From contig NZ_WQCG01000003.1 in NCBI RefSeq assembly GCF_013032505.1, positions 186,001-250,000 of the forward strand: a stretch of DNA of 64,000 nucleotides, written 5' to 3'. Every line of letters begins with the position of its first letter. The stretch's first letter is position 1. This stretch comes from Ruegeria atlantica (GTDB lineage Bacteria > Pseudomonadota > Alphaproteobacteria > Rhodobacterales > Rhodobacteraceae). Below, piece after piece: positions 27,418 to 39,451 of this stretch. The position numbers were made by a program, and so were the translations under genes. Under the pieces are notes generated by a model. The model was not told where the DNA came from, searched no databases, and was given only the letters and a program-made list of their open reading frames with translations.

Positions 27418-28128
27418 ATGATGATGTTTCTGGCCTATTTTCAGCCAATTGACCCGTCAGCATTTGAACCCAATCAATTCGGCAGCGGACCCCCGCATTG
27501 GATACAAGCGGTTTTTCTGACGACTTGGTTCGCACCGATTGTACCGCTGTTTGTAGCGGGGCTTGCACTGATGGGTATGCGTTTGATTCCCGTCACCCTC
27601 GCTGTAACCCTCGGAGCGGTTTCCATTGCCGCGGGTCTCTTCGTCACAGTGGCATCCTCCGCGTTTTCGCTTGGCTCGGACACGGAGCTTCTGCACGGTG
27701 TCAGTCTATCGATCGCTGTCGGGTCCAGTTTTCTGATTTGGTCCGGGGATAAGGGAAAACCACGTCCCTCGCGTTTTGCGAAACTGGGGATACTGGTTAC
27801 GACTGTAACGGCGCTATGGTCCTTGAGTACCGTTCCAATGATCCTGACGCAGGCTCGTCATATTGCGGCGGGCTCTCCTTTTTGCATCGCCCATCATGCA
27901 CCGAATTCTCCGATAGAAGCGTTACATGAGTTGCGGGGATTCTCATTTTACACGGTAAGCACCGGCTATAAGTCCACATCCGAGTGGTACTTTCACGGCC
28001 TGATGATCGCAGATCACCCAGAAGAACAAAGGGTTTACAATTGGTCCCCGAGGCGATGGCGTTTCAATCTGGTCGAACGTCCGGATATACTAATCGAACC
28101 TGTCAGAAACGCCTGCGTTCCGACCTAA
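27418..28128 (+). CDS. Orphan membrane protein
   Basis: A 236-residue protein I do not recognise. It has about five hydrophobic segments in the first 145 residues, then a soluble tail containing SPFCIAHHAPNSP and a basic WSPRRWRFNLVE stretch. The frame is open from 27352 and already encodes hydrophobic residues (ILFFAYA) before ATG 27418, so the true start may be a non-ATG codon upstream (for example CTG 27385), and the first helix seems cut by the ATG chosen here. No good ribosome binding site is visible. It ends four bases before the convergent DUF2235 gene. Confidence 0.6.
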   Translation: MMMFLAYFQPIDPSAFEPNQFGSGPPHWIQAVFLTTWFAPIVPLFVAGLALMGMRLIPVTLAVTLGAVSIAAGLFVTVASSAFSLGSDTELLHGVSLSIAVGSSFLIWSGDKGKPRPSRFAKLGILVTTVTALWSLSTVPMILTQARHIAAGSPFCIAHHAPNSPIEALHELRGFSFYTVSTGYKSTSEWYFHGLMIADHPEEQRVYNWSPRRWRFNLVERPDILIEPVRNACVPT

Positions 28129-28131
28129 CCC

Positions 28132-29208
28132 CTACTGCGCCGGATGTGACGGCAAATCCGGCATCGGCACCCAGCCCGGCAGTTGATCTGGCGACACCGA
28201 GACATGCAGTTTCTCTGACCGATCCCGCCCCACTTTGCGGTGCTTGCGCAGCAGGAAAATCTTTCCCCAGCCACGCCACGTGCCGACTGAACGAGCCGAC
28301 GTGTCTGTTGGGTAACGGTCGCGCCACCCTTCGGGCAACGGCAAGCCGTGCAACTCGGCCTTGTCCAGCATCCAAACCAGAGAGATGTTACTAAGCGGAC
28401 GCGCCTCTTCGAACCCGTTCAACTGGCCGCCGACATCTCCATGAGTGCCGCGGAACCAGACTTGTTCGACATGACCTTTGAATTCGGGAGTACACTTCCA
28501 CAAGACCGGCTCGAATACCTCGCGGGTCTCATCCAGCGCCATCGCGTGATAGCCGTGGCGCGTTGCCGGGCCAAGCTGGTGTGTGTGAAAGGCGTGGCGC
28601 TCTTCGGCCCAACGCCAAAGCAGCGGTAGGCGCAGACCCAGCGCTTTGACAGTGTCCCAGACGCCGACCATCTCAATCGCTACATCTTCGTGGCAGAACT
28701 GTTGCCGGAACGCAGCCGCGGCCGAGCCGTTGGCGTTGCATTCATAGTGCCGGTATGCCTGCTTGATATTGCGCACAGTGGCATGCTCCGCCTTGAGCAG
28801 TCCGATCATGTCGATCACACCGGCCAGGCTGCGCACACCGTAGGCACCGCGTGAGTAGCCAATGAAATATATGCGATCCCCGGGCTTATAGCGCGATGCA
28901 AGATAACCATAGGCGCGACGGATCTGACGGTTGATTCCGCGCCCCATCATCACGTCCAGCGAGGATTTCCAACTTTCCCACTGCACACCGGATTCGTAGA
29001 AAACCGAAACCTTGCTGCCCATTTCTCGGCACAGACGCAGGGTTTGGCCGGCATGAGTTTCATACCCCGGCTCCAGGGTCGACATAGTGCCGTCCAGGAT
29101 GATGACATGGCTGATCGGTTCGCGATGAAGCGCCTCGGCGGAATGCTCGGACCGTAAAGGCCGCCCGAGCCATCCCAGAACCTTTTTACTCAGCCGCGTT
29201 AGAACCAT
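28132..29208 (-). CDS. DUF2235 alpha/beta-hydrolase domain protein
   Basis: A 358-residue protein of the DUF2235 family, which includes Tle1-type phospholipase effectors of type VI secretion. The family motifs are VIILDGTM, the nucleophile elbow GYSRGA and WFRGTHGDVGG (Asp/His region). No type VI genes or immunity partner are near, and there is no signal peptide, so a housekeeping lipase or esterase role is as likely as an effector. Its first 23 bases overlap the end of the upstream molybdoenzyme gene in another frame, implying cotranscription. Confidence 0.85.
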   Translation of the reverse strand: MVLTRLSKKVLGWLGRPLRSEHSAEALHREPISHVIILDGTMSTLEPGYETHAGQTLRLCREMGSKVSVFYESGVQWESWKSSLDVMMGRGINRQIRRAYGYLASRYKPGDRIYFIGYSRGAYGVRSLAGVIDMIGLLKAEHATVRNIKQAYRHYECNANGSAAAAFRQQFCHEDVAIEMVGVWDTVKALGLRLPLLWRWAEERHAFHTHQLGPATRHGYHAMALDETREVFEPVLWKCTPEFKGHVEQVWFRGTHGDVGGQLNGFEEARPLSNISLVWMLDKAELHGLPLPEGWRDRYPTDTSARSVGTWRGWGKIFLLRKHRKVGRDRSEKLHVSVSPDQLPGWVPMPDLPSHPAQ

Positions 29209-31477
29209 CGTTCAGCAATTCCCATACTTTAAGAGGTGTGAAAGGCATATCGGCCTGCCGCACCCCGTGATCCCAGAGCGCATCCTGAACCGCGTTTGCC
29301 ACCGCGGCCAGCGCGCCGACGGTGCCGGCCTCTCCGCATCCTTTCATCCCCATCGGGTTAGAAGTTGACGGAACCGGCGCCGAGGTAAACTTAATCATGG
29401 GTATCTCGGCCGCACGGGGCAAGGCGTAATCCATCAACGAAGCCGTGAGCAGTTGCCCCTGCGCATCATGCACGACGTGTTCCGTCAGCGCCTGACCAAT
29501 GCCCTGAACCACCCCGCCATGAACTTGCCCCTCGGCCAGCATCGGATTGATAAGGTTACCGAAATCATCAACGACAGTATAACGGTCCACCCATGTTTCG
29601 CCCGTGAAAGAATCGATCACGACTTCGGCAACATGTGCCCCGTTGGGATAGCTGCGCGCGTCCAGATTGGCGCTGGCTTCGTGGCTCAGCAGATCTGTGC
29701 GACCATCGGCACGGGCCATATCGGCCGCCTCGGTCAGCGTAGGCGTCAGGTTCGATCCCGGCGCGCGGAAGGTTTCATGATCGAAATGCACATCTGTTTC
29801 CTCGACCCCCATCTTATCGGCCAGATACGGCGTGAATGCGGCGATCATAACGTCAATTGTGGCCAGCGTTGCGGTGCTTTGCACCGTGACCGAGCGTGAC
29901 CCGCCGGTTCCGCCACCATGTGGAAGCTGATCGCTATCTCCCTGGATCACGGTGATCTTGTCCACCGGAATCCCAGTCTGGTCCGACAAGAAGTGAGTAT
30001 AGACCGTTTCATGACCCTGCCCGTTCGATTGGGTGCCGACATAAAGGTTCACGGTGCCGTCGTCGCAGAATTCGACTTTCGCGTTTTCCGAAGGGTCACC
30101 CAGAATGCTTTCGATGTAATAACACAAGCCCCGGCCCCGGATCAGGCCGCGTTCCGCGTCTGCAACTTTTCGCCCCGCGAACCCCTGTGTCTGGGCATCT
30201 GCGCGGGAAAGGACCATGCCGAAATCACCCACGTCATAGACTTCGCCCGTGGCGGTTTTGTACGGAAAGCTTTCCGGTCGGATGAAGTTTCGACGGCGCA
30301 GTTCCCAAGGATCGACGCCCAGTTGCCGCGCGGCGCGATCCATCGCACGTTCCAGCACGTAAATCGCCTCGGGGCGCCCGGCACCTCGATAGGCATCAAC
30401 TTGCGTGGTGTTGGTATAGAACCCTTCGACCCGTAAATACGTCGTTTGAACGTCGTAGACCCCCATAAGCACTTTGCTGAAAAGGCTGGTCTGGATCGCT
30501 TGTCCGAAATGGCTGCTATACGCACCCAGATTGACCTTGCTGTGCACCCGGTAGGCCGTGATGTTCAGATCCTCGTCAAAGGCAAGCTCGGCCAACGAGG
30601 TCAGATCGCGACCGTGGTGGTCCGATAGCATCGCCTCGGACCGGTCGGACATCCAGTGCACGGATTGGCCCAGTTTCATGGCTGCGACTGAAACGCAGAA
30701 ATACTCGGGATAAGGCATCACCTTCATGCCGAACCCGCCTCCGACATCCGGGGTTGTGACACGTATCGCCTCGGGGTCCAGATTCAGTTTTTGCGCCAAT
30801 TGCGCGCGCATGGCCCAAACACCCTGACCACCATAGGCAAAGTGCAGACGCCCATCGACCCAATCGGCATTGCATCCTCGTGGTTCGATTGAGGTGATGA
30901 TCACCCGATTGTCTGCCACATCCAGCGCGACGGTGTGCGCGGCGGACTGAAAGGCGGCGTCAGTTGCCGCTTCATCACCCAATTCCCAATCAAAAGCACG
31001 ATTGTCAGCGACCTGATCATGCAACGGTTCGCCACCCGCATCGACATCCAGCTTGGCGGGCAGATCATCTGTTTCCATCCAGATCATCTCAACTGCATCG
31101 CGGGCCTGCAGGGCTGTGTCCGCGATCACAACGGCCACGGGTTCCCCAACGAACCGGACCCGTTCCTTGGCCAGCATGTGCCTGTCGGGCGCAACAGCCT
31201 GAGAGCCGTCCCGGTTCTGTACAGTCGCAGCATTCATCACCGTGTCGATCCCCGCTGCTGCAAGATCATCCAGGGTCATGACAAGACGCACGCCATCGGC
31301 CTCGCGCGCGGCATCCAGATCCAGTGACGTGATCCGGCCATGAGCAACCGGGCTGCGGAAAAAGGCCGCGAACAGAGCTCCTTCGGGCACATCATCGTCC
31401 ATGTATTGCCCATGCCCGGTCAGAAATCGTTGATCTTCAATCCGTTTGACGGGCTGGCTTTTGCCGAACTTTTCCAT
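29186..31477 (-). CDS. Xanthine dehydrogenase-family molybdopterin-binding subunit (form II CoxL-like)
   Basis: A 763-residue molybdenum hydroxylase large subunit. The active-site loop reads AYRGAGRPEA, the form II type, not the AYXCSFR of true aerobic CO dehydrogenase. Other family signs are GGGFGMK, GSRSV and KGCGEAG with the catalytic Glu near the C-terminus. Partners that normally complete the enzyme, an FAD-binding medium subunit and a 2Fe-2S small subunit, are absent from the window. An AGGAGG site precedes ATG 31477. The substrate is unknown. Confidence 0.9.
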   Translation of the reverse strand: MEKFGKSQPVKRIEDQRFLTGHGQYMDDDVPEGALFAAFFRSPVAHGRITSLDLDAAREADGVRLVMTLDDLAAAGIDTVMNAATVQNRDGSQAVAPDRHMLAKERVRFVGEPVAVVIADTALQARDAVEMIWMETDDLPAKLDVDAGGEPLHDQVADNRAFDWELGDEAATDAAFQSAAHTVALDVADNRVIITSIEPRGCNADWVDGRLHFAYGGQGVWAMRAQLAQKLNLDPEAIRVTTPDVGGGFGMKVMPYPEYFCVSVAAMKLGQSVHWMSDRSEAMLSDHHGRDLTSLAELAFDEDLNITAYRVHSKVNLGAYSSHFGQAIQTSLFSKVLMGVYDVQTTYLRVEGFYTNTTQVDAYRGAGRPEAIYVLERAMDRAARQLGVDPWELRRRNFIRPESFPYKTATGEVYDVGDFGMVLSRADAQTQGFAGRKVADAERGLIRGRGLCYYIESILGDPSENAKVEFCDDGTVNLYVGTQSNGQGHETVYTHFLSDQTGIPVDKITVIQGDSDQLPHGGGTGGSRSVTVQSTATLATIDVMIAAFTPYLADKMGVEETDVHFDHETFRAPGSNLTPTLTEAADMARADGRTDLLSHEASANLDARSYPNGAHVAEVVIDSFTGETWVDRYTVVDDFGNLINPMLAEGQVHGGVVQGIGQALTEHVVHDAQGQLLTASLMDYALPRAAEIPMIKFTSAPVPSTSNPMGMKGCGEAGTVGALAAVANAVQDALWDHGVRQADMPFTPLKVWELLNDGSNAAE

Positions 31478-31585
31478 GCGGTGATCCTCCTGCGTTGGCG
31501 ACCGTAGCCCACCGCAATGGGATGTCCAGTCGAACCGAAAGCTTCCCGGTGTCTTGACGATCATGTTTCGGTTAACTTGCAGGTC

Positions 31586-32317
31586 ATGACATGGGCACAT
31601 GACAAGGTTTTCCCGTTCACCGCCCCGCTGACCCGCGGCGGGGACGCCACTCACGACGTGTATGTCGGCGGCGACGGTCCTCCGATCCTTATCCTGCAGG
31701 AACTACCCGGGATCGGCCCGGAAACGCTGGATCTGGCGCGGCGTTTAAACGCAACCGGGTTTCGCGTCTACCTACCGCACATGATCGGAACTTATGGACA
31801 AGTCACGCAGATCAGAAACGCAGCGCGCCTTTTCTGCGTCCGGCGTGAGTTCAACATGTTTCTCAGGAGGCGCCAAAGCCCAATTGTCAGGTGGATGCAG
31901 GCGTTGGTTGCCGAGATCAAGTCCCGTGAAAATGCCGCCGGTGTAGGCGTCATTGGCATGTGCCTGACCGGCAGCTTTGCCCTGACCCTGATGGCTGAAG
32001 ATGCCGTTTTGGGTGGTGTCGCCAGTCAGCCCGCCCTACCGTTCTTCGGCGGCGACAATCTGCACATGAGCCCGCAGGATGTGGGCGATGCCCGAGCAGG
32101 CATGGCACAAAAAGGCCCCGGACTTGCCATGCGATACTCCGACGATAAGCTGGCTTCAAAAAAGCTGATGGGCGCTCTGAAGGAAGCATTTGGCGATCAT
32201 TTGGAGACCGCAGAGTTCGACGGCAAAGATCACTCATTGCTGACGTTGGATTTCCATGAACCTGCTTTTCAGAGTGTTCAGGATTATTTTCGCGCACGTT
32301 TTGCCCAGGCCGAATAG
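31586..32317 (+). CDS. Dienelactone hydrolase-family protein
   Basis: A 243-residue alpha/beta hydrolase. The nucleophile elbow is GMCLTGSFAL, with Cys in place of Ser as in dienelactone hydrolases, and the catalytic His is in DGKDHSLLTLDFH. The classical enzyme opens dienelactone in chlorocatechol breakdown, but no such pathway is adjacent and many relatives have other substrates. It is divergent from the molybdoenzyme gene (108 bp between starts) and ends 77 bp before valS. The ribosome binding site before ATG 31586 is weak. Confidence 0.82.
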   Translation: MTWAHDKVFPFTAPLTRGGDATHDVYVGGDGPPILILQELPGIGPETLDLARRLNATGFRVYLPHMIGTYGQVTQIRNAARLFCVRREFNMFLRRRQSPIVRWMQALVAEIKSRENAAGVGVIGMCLTGSFALTLMAEDAVLGGVASQPALPFFGGDNLHMSPQDVGDARAGMAQKGPGLAMRYSDDKLASKKLMGALKEAFGDHLETAEFDGKDHSLLTLDFHEPAFQSVQDYFRARFAQAE

Positions 32318-32394
32318 CATACGACCCTTCCCCTTCCCTTACGCATTCGCTATTGCAGGCGCTGACCCGAGATTGATGACGCAGGACGCACCCC

Positions 32395-35469
<3,075 letters not shown>

Positions 35470-35501
35470 TTTTCCTCTTTTTGTAGGTTCTCGAATTCCC
35501 C

Positions 35502-35531
35502 AAACCCGCCGTTTGCTCGGCGGGTTTTTGT
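35502..35531 (+). terminator. Rho-independent terminator of valS
   Basis: AAACCCGCCG and CGGCGGGTTT form a perfect 10-bp stem around TTTGCT, followed by TTTTTG. It starts 32 bp after the valS stop. Confidence 0.92.
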
Positions 35532-35608
35532 TATGCGGTGACGCATTTCAACTTGTTTTCATCCGCTTCCAATTGTTAGCAAGTTCTGCAGACAGCTCCG
35601 AGGACTTC

Positions 35609-36772
35609 ATGGCGCGCCCTTTCCCTCCTGTGCAGACAATATCGACCGGGCTTGTGGTGGCGGTCGTAGGGTTCTTCAGCTCATTCCCGATTGTGCTGCA
35701 GGGCCTTGTTTCAATGGGTGCTTCAGAAGCTGAGGCCGCCTCCGGTTTGATGATGGCAGCAGTGGCAATGGGTGTGACGGCGATCGTGGTCAGCCTTTGG
35801 TACAGGCAACCAATTAGCGTGGCATGGTCGACACCCGGCGCCGCTTTGCTGGCGGTTTCGGCGACCCCTTTGGCCGGGTTTTCCGATGCGGTCGGGGCTT
35901 TTCTCTGTGCCGGTGCCCTTACGGTTATTGCCGGAATGTGGCGTCCGCTTGGGCGTCTTGCAGCCGCCATTCCCACAACACTTGCGCAGGCGATGTTGGG
36001 CGGAGTTCTGCTCCCCTTGTGCATCATTCCCTTCAGGGCGGCGGTTGAGCTGCCCTGGCAAGCGCTGCCCGTTATCCTGACCTGGTTCATTGCTGGACGG
36101 ATCAATCGATTGATCGCGGTTCCCGCTGCGGTGATCGCTGCTGCAATTGTTGTCGTTGTGAACTCTGGTGACGGCTCGGTCCGACCCGAGCACCTGGTCG
36201 CTGCCCCCGTCTGGACCATGCCGACCTTTTCGATCGCATCGGCAATCGGGATCGGTATCCCCCTTTTCATCGTCACCATGGCCACGCAAAATATCCCAGG
36301 TATCGCCGTGATGCGCAGTTTTGGATATGTACCGAGTGCCGGCAGGCTGTTCTCGGCTGTCGGAGGCGCAAGTATCCTGTCTTCTGCTTTTGGCGCGCCG
36401 GCTACATGTCTTGCTGCAATTACCGCCGCAATGTGCTCGAATGAAGATAGCCACCCGGATCCAAACCAGCGTTACTGGTCAGCGGTCATGGCTGGTCTGT
36501 TTTACTGCGTCTTTGGCGTTTTTGCCGTGGCGATCACCGGGTTCGCGGCCCACGCGGATCCATTGCTCATGGGCACCCTGACCGGCATCGCCCTGATTGG
36601 CGTATTGGCAAACGCGACCTTTGCGGCCCTTGAGGTTCCTGCAGAACGTGAAGCTGCGGTTCTGACATTCGCCATCACCGCGTCAGGCATTACCGTTTTT
36701 GGCCTGGGCGCTGCGGTCTGGGGGCTGGCGGCGGGCGGCATTGCTTATTTGGTTACCAAGCGATCCAAATGA
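35609..36772 (+). CDS. benE: BenE-family transporter (benzoate/proton symporter-like)
   Basis: A 387-residue inner-membrane protein with about twelve helices, matching the BenE family in length and in segments such as SVAWSTPGAALL, FGYVPSAGRLFS and FGAPATCLAAITAA. BenE was described as a benzoate/H+ symporter, but no benzoate-degradation genes are nearby, so the substrate may differ. GAGGAC precedes ATG 35609. It is followed at 39 bp by the DUF1992 gene. Confidence 0.9.
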   Translation: MARPFPPVQTISTGLVVAVVGFFSSFPIVLQGLVSMGASEAEAASGLMMAAVAMGVTAIVVSLWYRQPISVAWSTPGAALLAVSATPLAGFSDAVGAFLCAGALTVIAGMWRPLGRLAAAIPTTLAQAMLGGVLLPLCIIPFRAAVELPWQALPVILTWFIAGRINRLIAVPAAVIAAAIVVVVNSGDGSVRPEHLVAAPVWTMPTFSIASAIGIGIPLFIVTMATQNIPGIAVMRSFGYVPSAGRLFSAVGGASILSSAFGAPATCLAAITAAMCSNEDSHPDPNQRYWSAVMAGLFYCVFGVFAVAITGFAAHADPLLMGTLTGIALIGVLANATFAALEVPAEREAAVLTFAITASGITVFGLGAAVWGLAAGGIAYLVTKRSK

Positions 36773-36811
36773 CGACTTTTCTCGGCCACGTTGGCCAAGT
36801 ATCGTAAGCCT

Positions 36812-37144
36812 ATGCTGGGATCGCTTGGAAAACTGGTGGAACGCCAGATAAAAAAGGCGCAAGCCGAAGGTCAAATGGATGGCCTGGAAGGCGAAGGGCA
36901 GCCCTTGCCGGATCGTTCATCCGAAGCGCAAACCGATCCGGCCTTGGCGGCAGGCCACCGGATCATGGCGCAGGCCGGGGTTTTGCCGGAAGAGTTCAGT
37001 ATCAAAAAAGAACTGGAAGTGGCTCGCAAAACCTATGCGTCCCAGACCGATCCTGATGATCGTAAGGCAACGATGCGGCTGATCGCCGAGCTTGAGATGC
37101 GCTACAATATGGCCCGCGACGCCCGGCGCGCGTTTATGCGTTAG
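36812..37144 (+). CDS. DUF1992 (DnaJ homologue subfamily C member 28-like) protein
   Basis: A 110-residue cytosolic protein of the DUF1992 family: ERQIKKAQAEGQMDGLEGEGQPL is followed by HRIMAQAGVLPEEF, both characteristic. The family is named from a eukaryotic DNAJC28 region but has no J domain here; its role in bacteria is unknown. I start at ATG 36812, where the domain begins; an in-frame TTG at 36791 would add seven residues, and neither has a strong ribosome binding site. Its last codon overlaps the convergent VOC gene stop. Confidence 0.8.
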   Translation: MLGSLGKLVERQIKKAQAEGQMDGLEGEGQPLPDRSSEAQTDPALAAGHRIMAQAGVLPEEFSIKKELEVARKTYASQTDPDDRKATMRLIAELEMRYNMARDARRAFMR

Positions 37145-37503
37145 CTTCCGAGGGCAAATGCCCTGCTGGACACAGAAATCGAGTTGCCCGACGGATCCTT
37201 CGCATTGGCGAAACAGTAGCCATCGGCCTTATGGATAGGCCCAAATTTCAGACCGCGTTTTTCGGCTTGTCTGCAATACTCGGCGACATCGAATACGATT
37301 TTGACCGCTGATTGACCTTGGCGGGCGGCCTTGCCGGCCGGATGCAACAACAGGCGCAACCCGTCCCCTTCAGGCACAAGCTCAACAATCCGGTCCCCTT
37401 CTAACTGGCGCGCCGTATAGCCAAAGTGCGCCCCATAGAAAGGCACCATCTTGTCGATGTCCTTGGTGTAAAGTATCAAGCGGGCGACGGATGGCGAGGT
37501 CAT
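37141..37503 (-). CDS. VOC-superfamily (glyoxalase-like) protein
   Basis: A 120-residue single VOC module: LILYTKDIDKMVPFYGAHFGY opens it and FANAKDPSGNSISVSS closes it, with His and Glu candidates for a metal site. The family covers glyoxalase I, extradiol dioxygenases and resistance proteins, so no reaction can be assigned. Its ATG overlaps the stop of the enoyl-CoA hydratase-like gene by four bases (ATGA), showing translational coupling. Confidence 0.85.
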   Translation of the reverse strand: MTSPSVARLILYTKDIDKMVPFYGAHFGYTARQLEGDRIVELVPEGDGLRLLLHPAGKAARQGQSAVKIVFDVAEYCRQAEKRGLKFGPIHKADGYCFANAKDPSGNSISVSSRAFALGS

Positions 37504-38282
37504 TTGAACTCTGGCTTGCGACCTTGCAGGTTTGCTGCAATGACCTCCATCTGGTCCGGCTTGCCGATCAGTTCGACCTGCTCCGAAGACTCCTCTAACA
37601 GCACCTCTTTTCGCGGTTTGGCATAGGCGACCTCGATTACGCGCTTGGCCGCCCGGATGGCCGATGGGCTTTGGCCCGCGATGTCCTCGGCCAAAGCCAC
37701 TGCTTCGGTCAGCGGATCATCCGAAAGTTTGGTCACCAGCCCCCATTCAGCGGCCCGCGTCGCGCCAATAGGACGGGCTGTGTAGGTCAACAGGCGTAGG
37801 ACGTCTGACCGGACCAGTTTTGGCAGCAGCACCATGCCGCCCATGTCGGGTATCAGGCCCCACTTCATCTCCATCACCGACAGTTTGGCCTCGGGGTGGG
37901 CGATACGAATGTCGGCACCCAACGCAAGTTGTAGCCCGCCGCCATAAGCGACCCCCTGGATCGCACAAATGACCGGAACGGGTACTCGCTGCCAAACCAA
38001 GGCAACTTCCTGCACCTCGTTGGCATCGTGGTGACTGCGTTCCATCAGCCATTCGGTCGGGTCCGTTTGGGCCATGCTGGCAAAGCTGGCCATGTCCAGC
38101 CCCGCACAAAAACTTTTGCCTTGGCCCGACAACACCACCGCGCGGGCGTCCGAGGCGGCGACCTCTTGCCCGGCGGAAATGATGGCTTTGATCATCGCAT
38201 CATCCAACGCGTTCATCTTGTCGCCGCGCGTTAGAGTAACGTGGGCAATGTGATTTTTGTATTCGATGGATACGCGTGACAT
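37500..38282 (-). CDS. Enoyl-CoA hydratase/isomerase (crotonase) family protein
   Basis: A 260-residue crotonase-fold enzyme acting on acyl-CoA thioesters. The oxyanion-hole regions GKSFCAGLDMASF and IQGVAYGGGLQLALGADIRIA are present. The catalytic Glu pair of true enoyl-CoA hydratase is not obvious, so it may be an isomerase or another crotonase. I start at ATG 38282, just before the first strand (SRVSIEYKNHIAHVTL). It is coupled by a 4-bp overlap to the VOC gene. Confidence 0.87.
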   Translation of the reverse strand: MSRVSIEYKNHIAHVTLTRGDKMNALDDAMIKAIISAGQEVAASDARAVVLSGQGKSFCAGLDMASFASMAQTDPTEWLMERSHHDANEVQEVALVWQRVPVPVICAIQGVAYGGGLQLALGADIRIAHPEAKLSVMEMKWGLIPDMGGMVLLPKLVRSDVLRLLTYTARPIGATRAAEWGLVTKLSDDPLTEAVALAEDIAGQSPSAIRAAKRVIEVAYAKPRKEVLLEESSEQVELIGKPDQMEVIAANLQGRKPEFK

Positions 38283-38347
38283 CTCAGCCCTCTTAATTCC
38301 GGTTTGTGGTACCATGCCCCGATGGTTCGGACAGTTCCACCACAACG

Positions 38348-39418
38348 TTAGGGCAGATTTGCCGCAGGCATGCGCCCAAACCAGGGTGAATCAAGCGTCA
38401 TGACATAGAACTGATCCCCGGCGATCTTACCGCCCGTGGTAATGCCTAACCGGCCTTCGGGGTCTTGCAGGGTCTTCAGAATGTTCCCGTCAGCGTCGAA
38501 ATGCACCATCATCCCACGATGGATCGGTGCCGGGCGAACCATCGGCCCCAGTCGCCAGATCACCTTTCGCAGGAAAGGGTATGGCATCAGCGCCTCGCTT
38601 GGCACGCGCGGGCTGGCAAATGCCATCCAATAGGTGCCATCGCCCTGCGCCTCAATATTGTCAGGGTAGCCCGGCAGGTTATCCATCAACACCTCTTGCT
38701 GTCCCGCTTTCGCGCCTGTCAGCCAGAGTTTGTGCACACGTGCACGCCCCGTTTCGGCGATTAGCAGAAAATCCTCATCCGGCGACAACGCAACGCCGTT
38801 CGTATAGACAAAACCTTCGGCCAGTTTGTCAGTCGTCCCGTCGGGAGAGTGTCGGGCAACATATCCTGTGTTCGATTGCTCCCAGATAGTAAGAACCGAG
38901 GTCGGTTTGGTTCCACCCATCGTTTCAGGGTCGAACCGGTCGGACGAGTTTGAGAAATAGATCGTCCCATCCTTTGCCACATCCAGTTGGTTGGCATAGA
39001 CCACCGGCGCGCCGCCTATCTCGGTCACCACTGTCTCAAGCGTTCCGGGGCCAGTCCAACGCATAATTCCCCGGAAGCTGTCGGCAATGTAGAGTGCGCC
39101 GTCCGGTCCGGCCTTCAGGCCCAGTGGCCTGCCGCCAAGGTCGTCGATTTTGACCGGAGCCGGGCCGTCTATCCGGTACAAGGCCCCGGACAAAGCGGTC
39201 GTGTAAACAGATCCGTCAGGCAGGATTGCGATGTCTTCGGGGCCTATCTCTCCATCAGGCAGCGAGACCAATTCCAGTTTGTCCAACGCGTTGTTTTCGA
39301 CAAAGTCACCAGTAAAACCCAGTGCTTCGGGCGGTGTCCATGCCACCGGTTGAACCGGAACCGGCCAGAAAACCAGATAGGCGAGACCTACGATCAACAG
39401 GCCCAAAACGATGCGCAT
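38348..39418 (-). CDS. Membrane-anchored SMP-30/strictosidine synthase-like beta-propeller
   Basis: A 356-residue protein with an uncleaved N-terminal helix (MRIVLGLLIVGLAYLVFWP), so it is probably periplasmic and anchored. The rest is a six-bladed beta-propeller of the SMP-30/gluconolactonase/strictosidine synthase group (LPDGSVYTTALSG, GPDGALYIADSF, YTNGVALSPDEDFLLIAET, YPDNIEAQGDGTYW). It may be a lactonase or esterase; the substrate is unknown. It should not be taken as the missing 6-phosphogluconolactonase, since it is exported and of a different family. GGGAGGAGC precedes ATG 39418. Confidence 0.85.
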   Translation of the reverse strand: MRIVLGLLIVGLAYLVFWPVPVQPVAWTPPEALGFTGDFVENNALDKLELVSLPDGEIGPEDIAILPDGSVYTTALSGALYRIDGPAPVKIDDLGGRPLGLKAGPDGALYIADSFRGIMRWTGPGTLETVVTEIGGAPVVYANQLDVAKDGTIYFSNSSDRFDPETMGGTKPTSVLTIWEQSNTGYVARHSPDGTTDKLAEGFVYTNGVALSPDEDFLLIAETGRARVHKLWLTGAKAGQQEVLMDNLPGYPDNIEAQGDGTYWMAFASPRVPSEALMPYPFLRKVIWRLGPMVRPAPIHRGMMVHFDADGNILKTLQDPEGRLGITTGGKIAGDQFYVMTLDSPWFGRMPAANLP

Positions 39419-39434
39419 GAACGCTCCTCCCTTT

Positions 39435-39451
39435 ATTGTTACGCAAACAAT
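39435..39451. promoter_or_regulatory. 17-bp palindrome between divergent propeller and aminotransferase genes
   Basis: ATTGTT-ACGCA-AACAAT is perfectly symmetric and lies 17 bp before one start codon (39418) and 62 bp before the other (39513). This position suits an operator controlling both genes. Confidence 0.45.

Noticed and set aside
29186..31477. Aerobic carbon monoxide dehydrogenase (CoxL form I)
   Set aside because: The active-site loop is AYRGAGR, not AYXCSFR, and coxM and coxS are absent.
38348..39418. The SMP-30-like propeller as the missing 6-phosphogluconolactonase
   Set aside because: It has an N-terminal membrane anchor, so it is extracytoplasmic, and it belongs to a different family from pgl.
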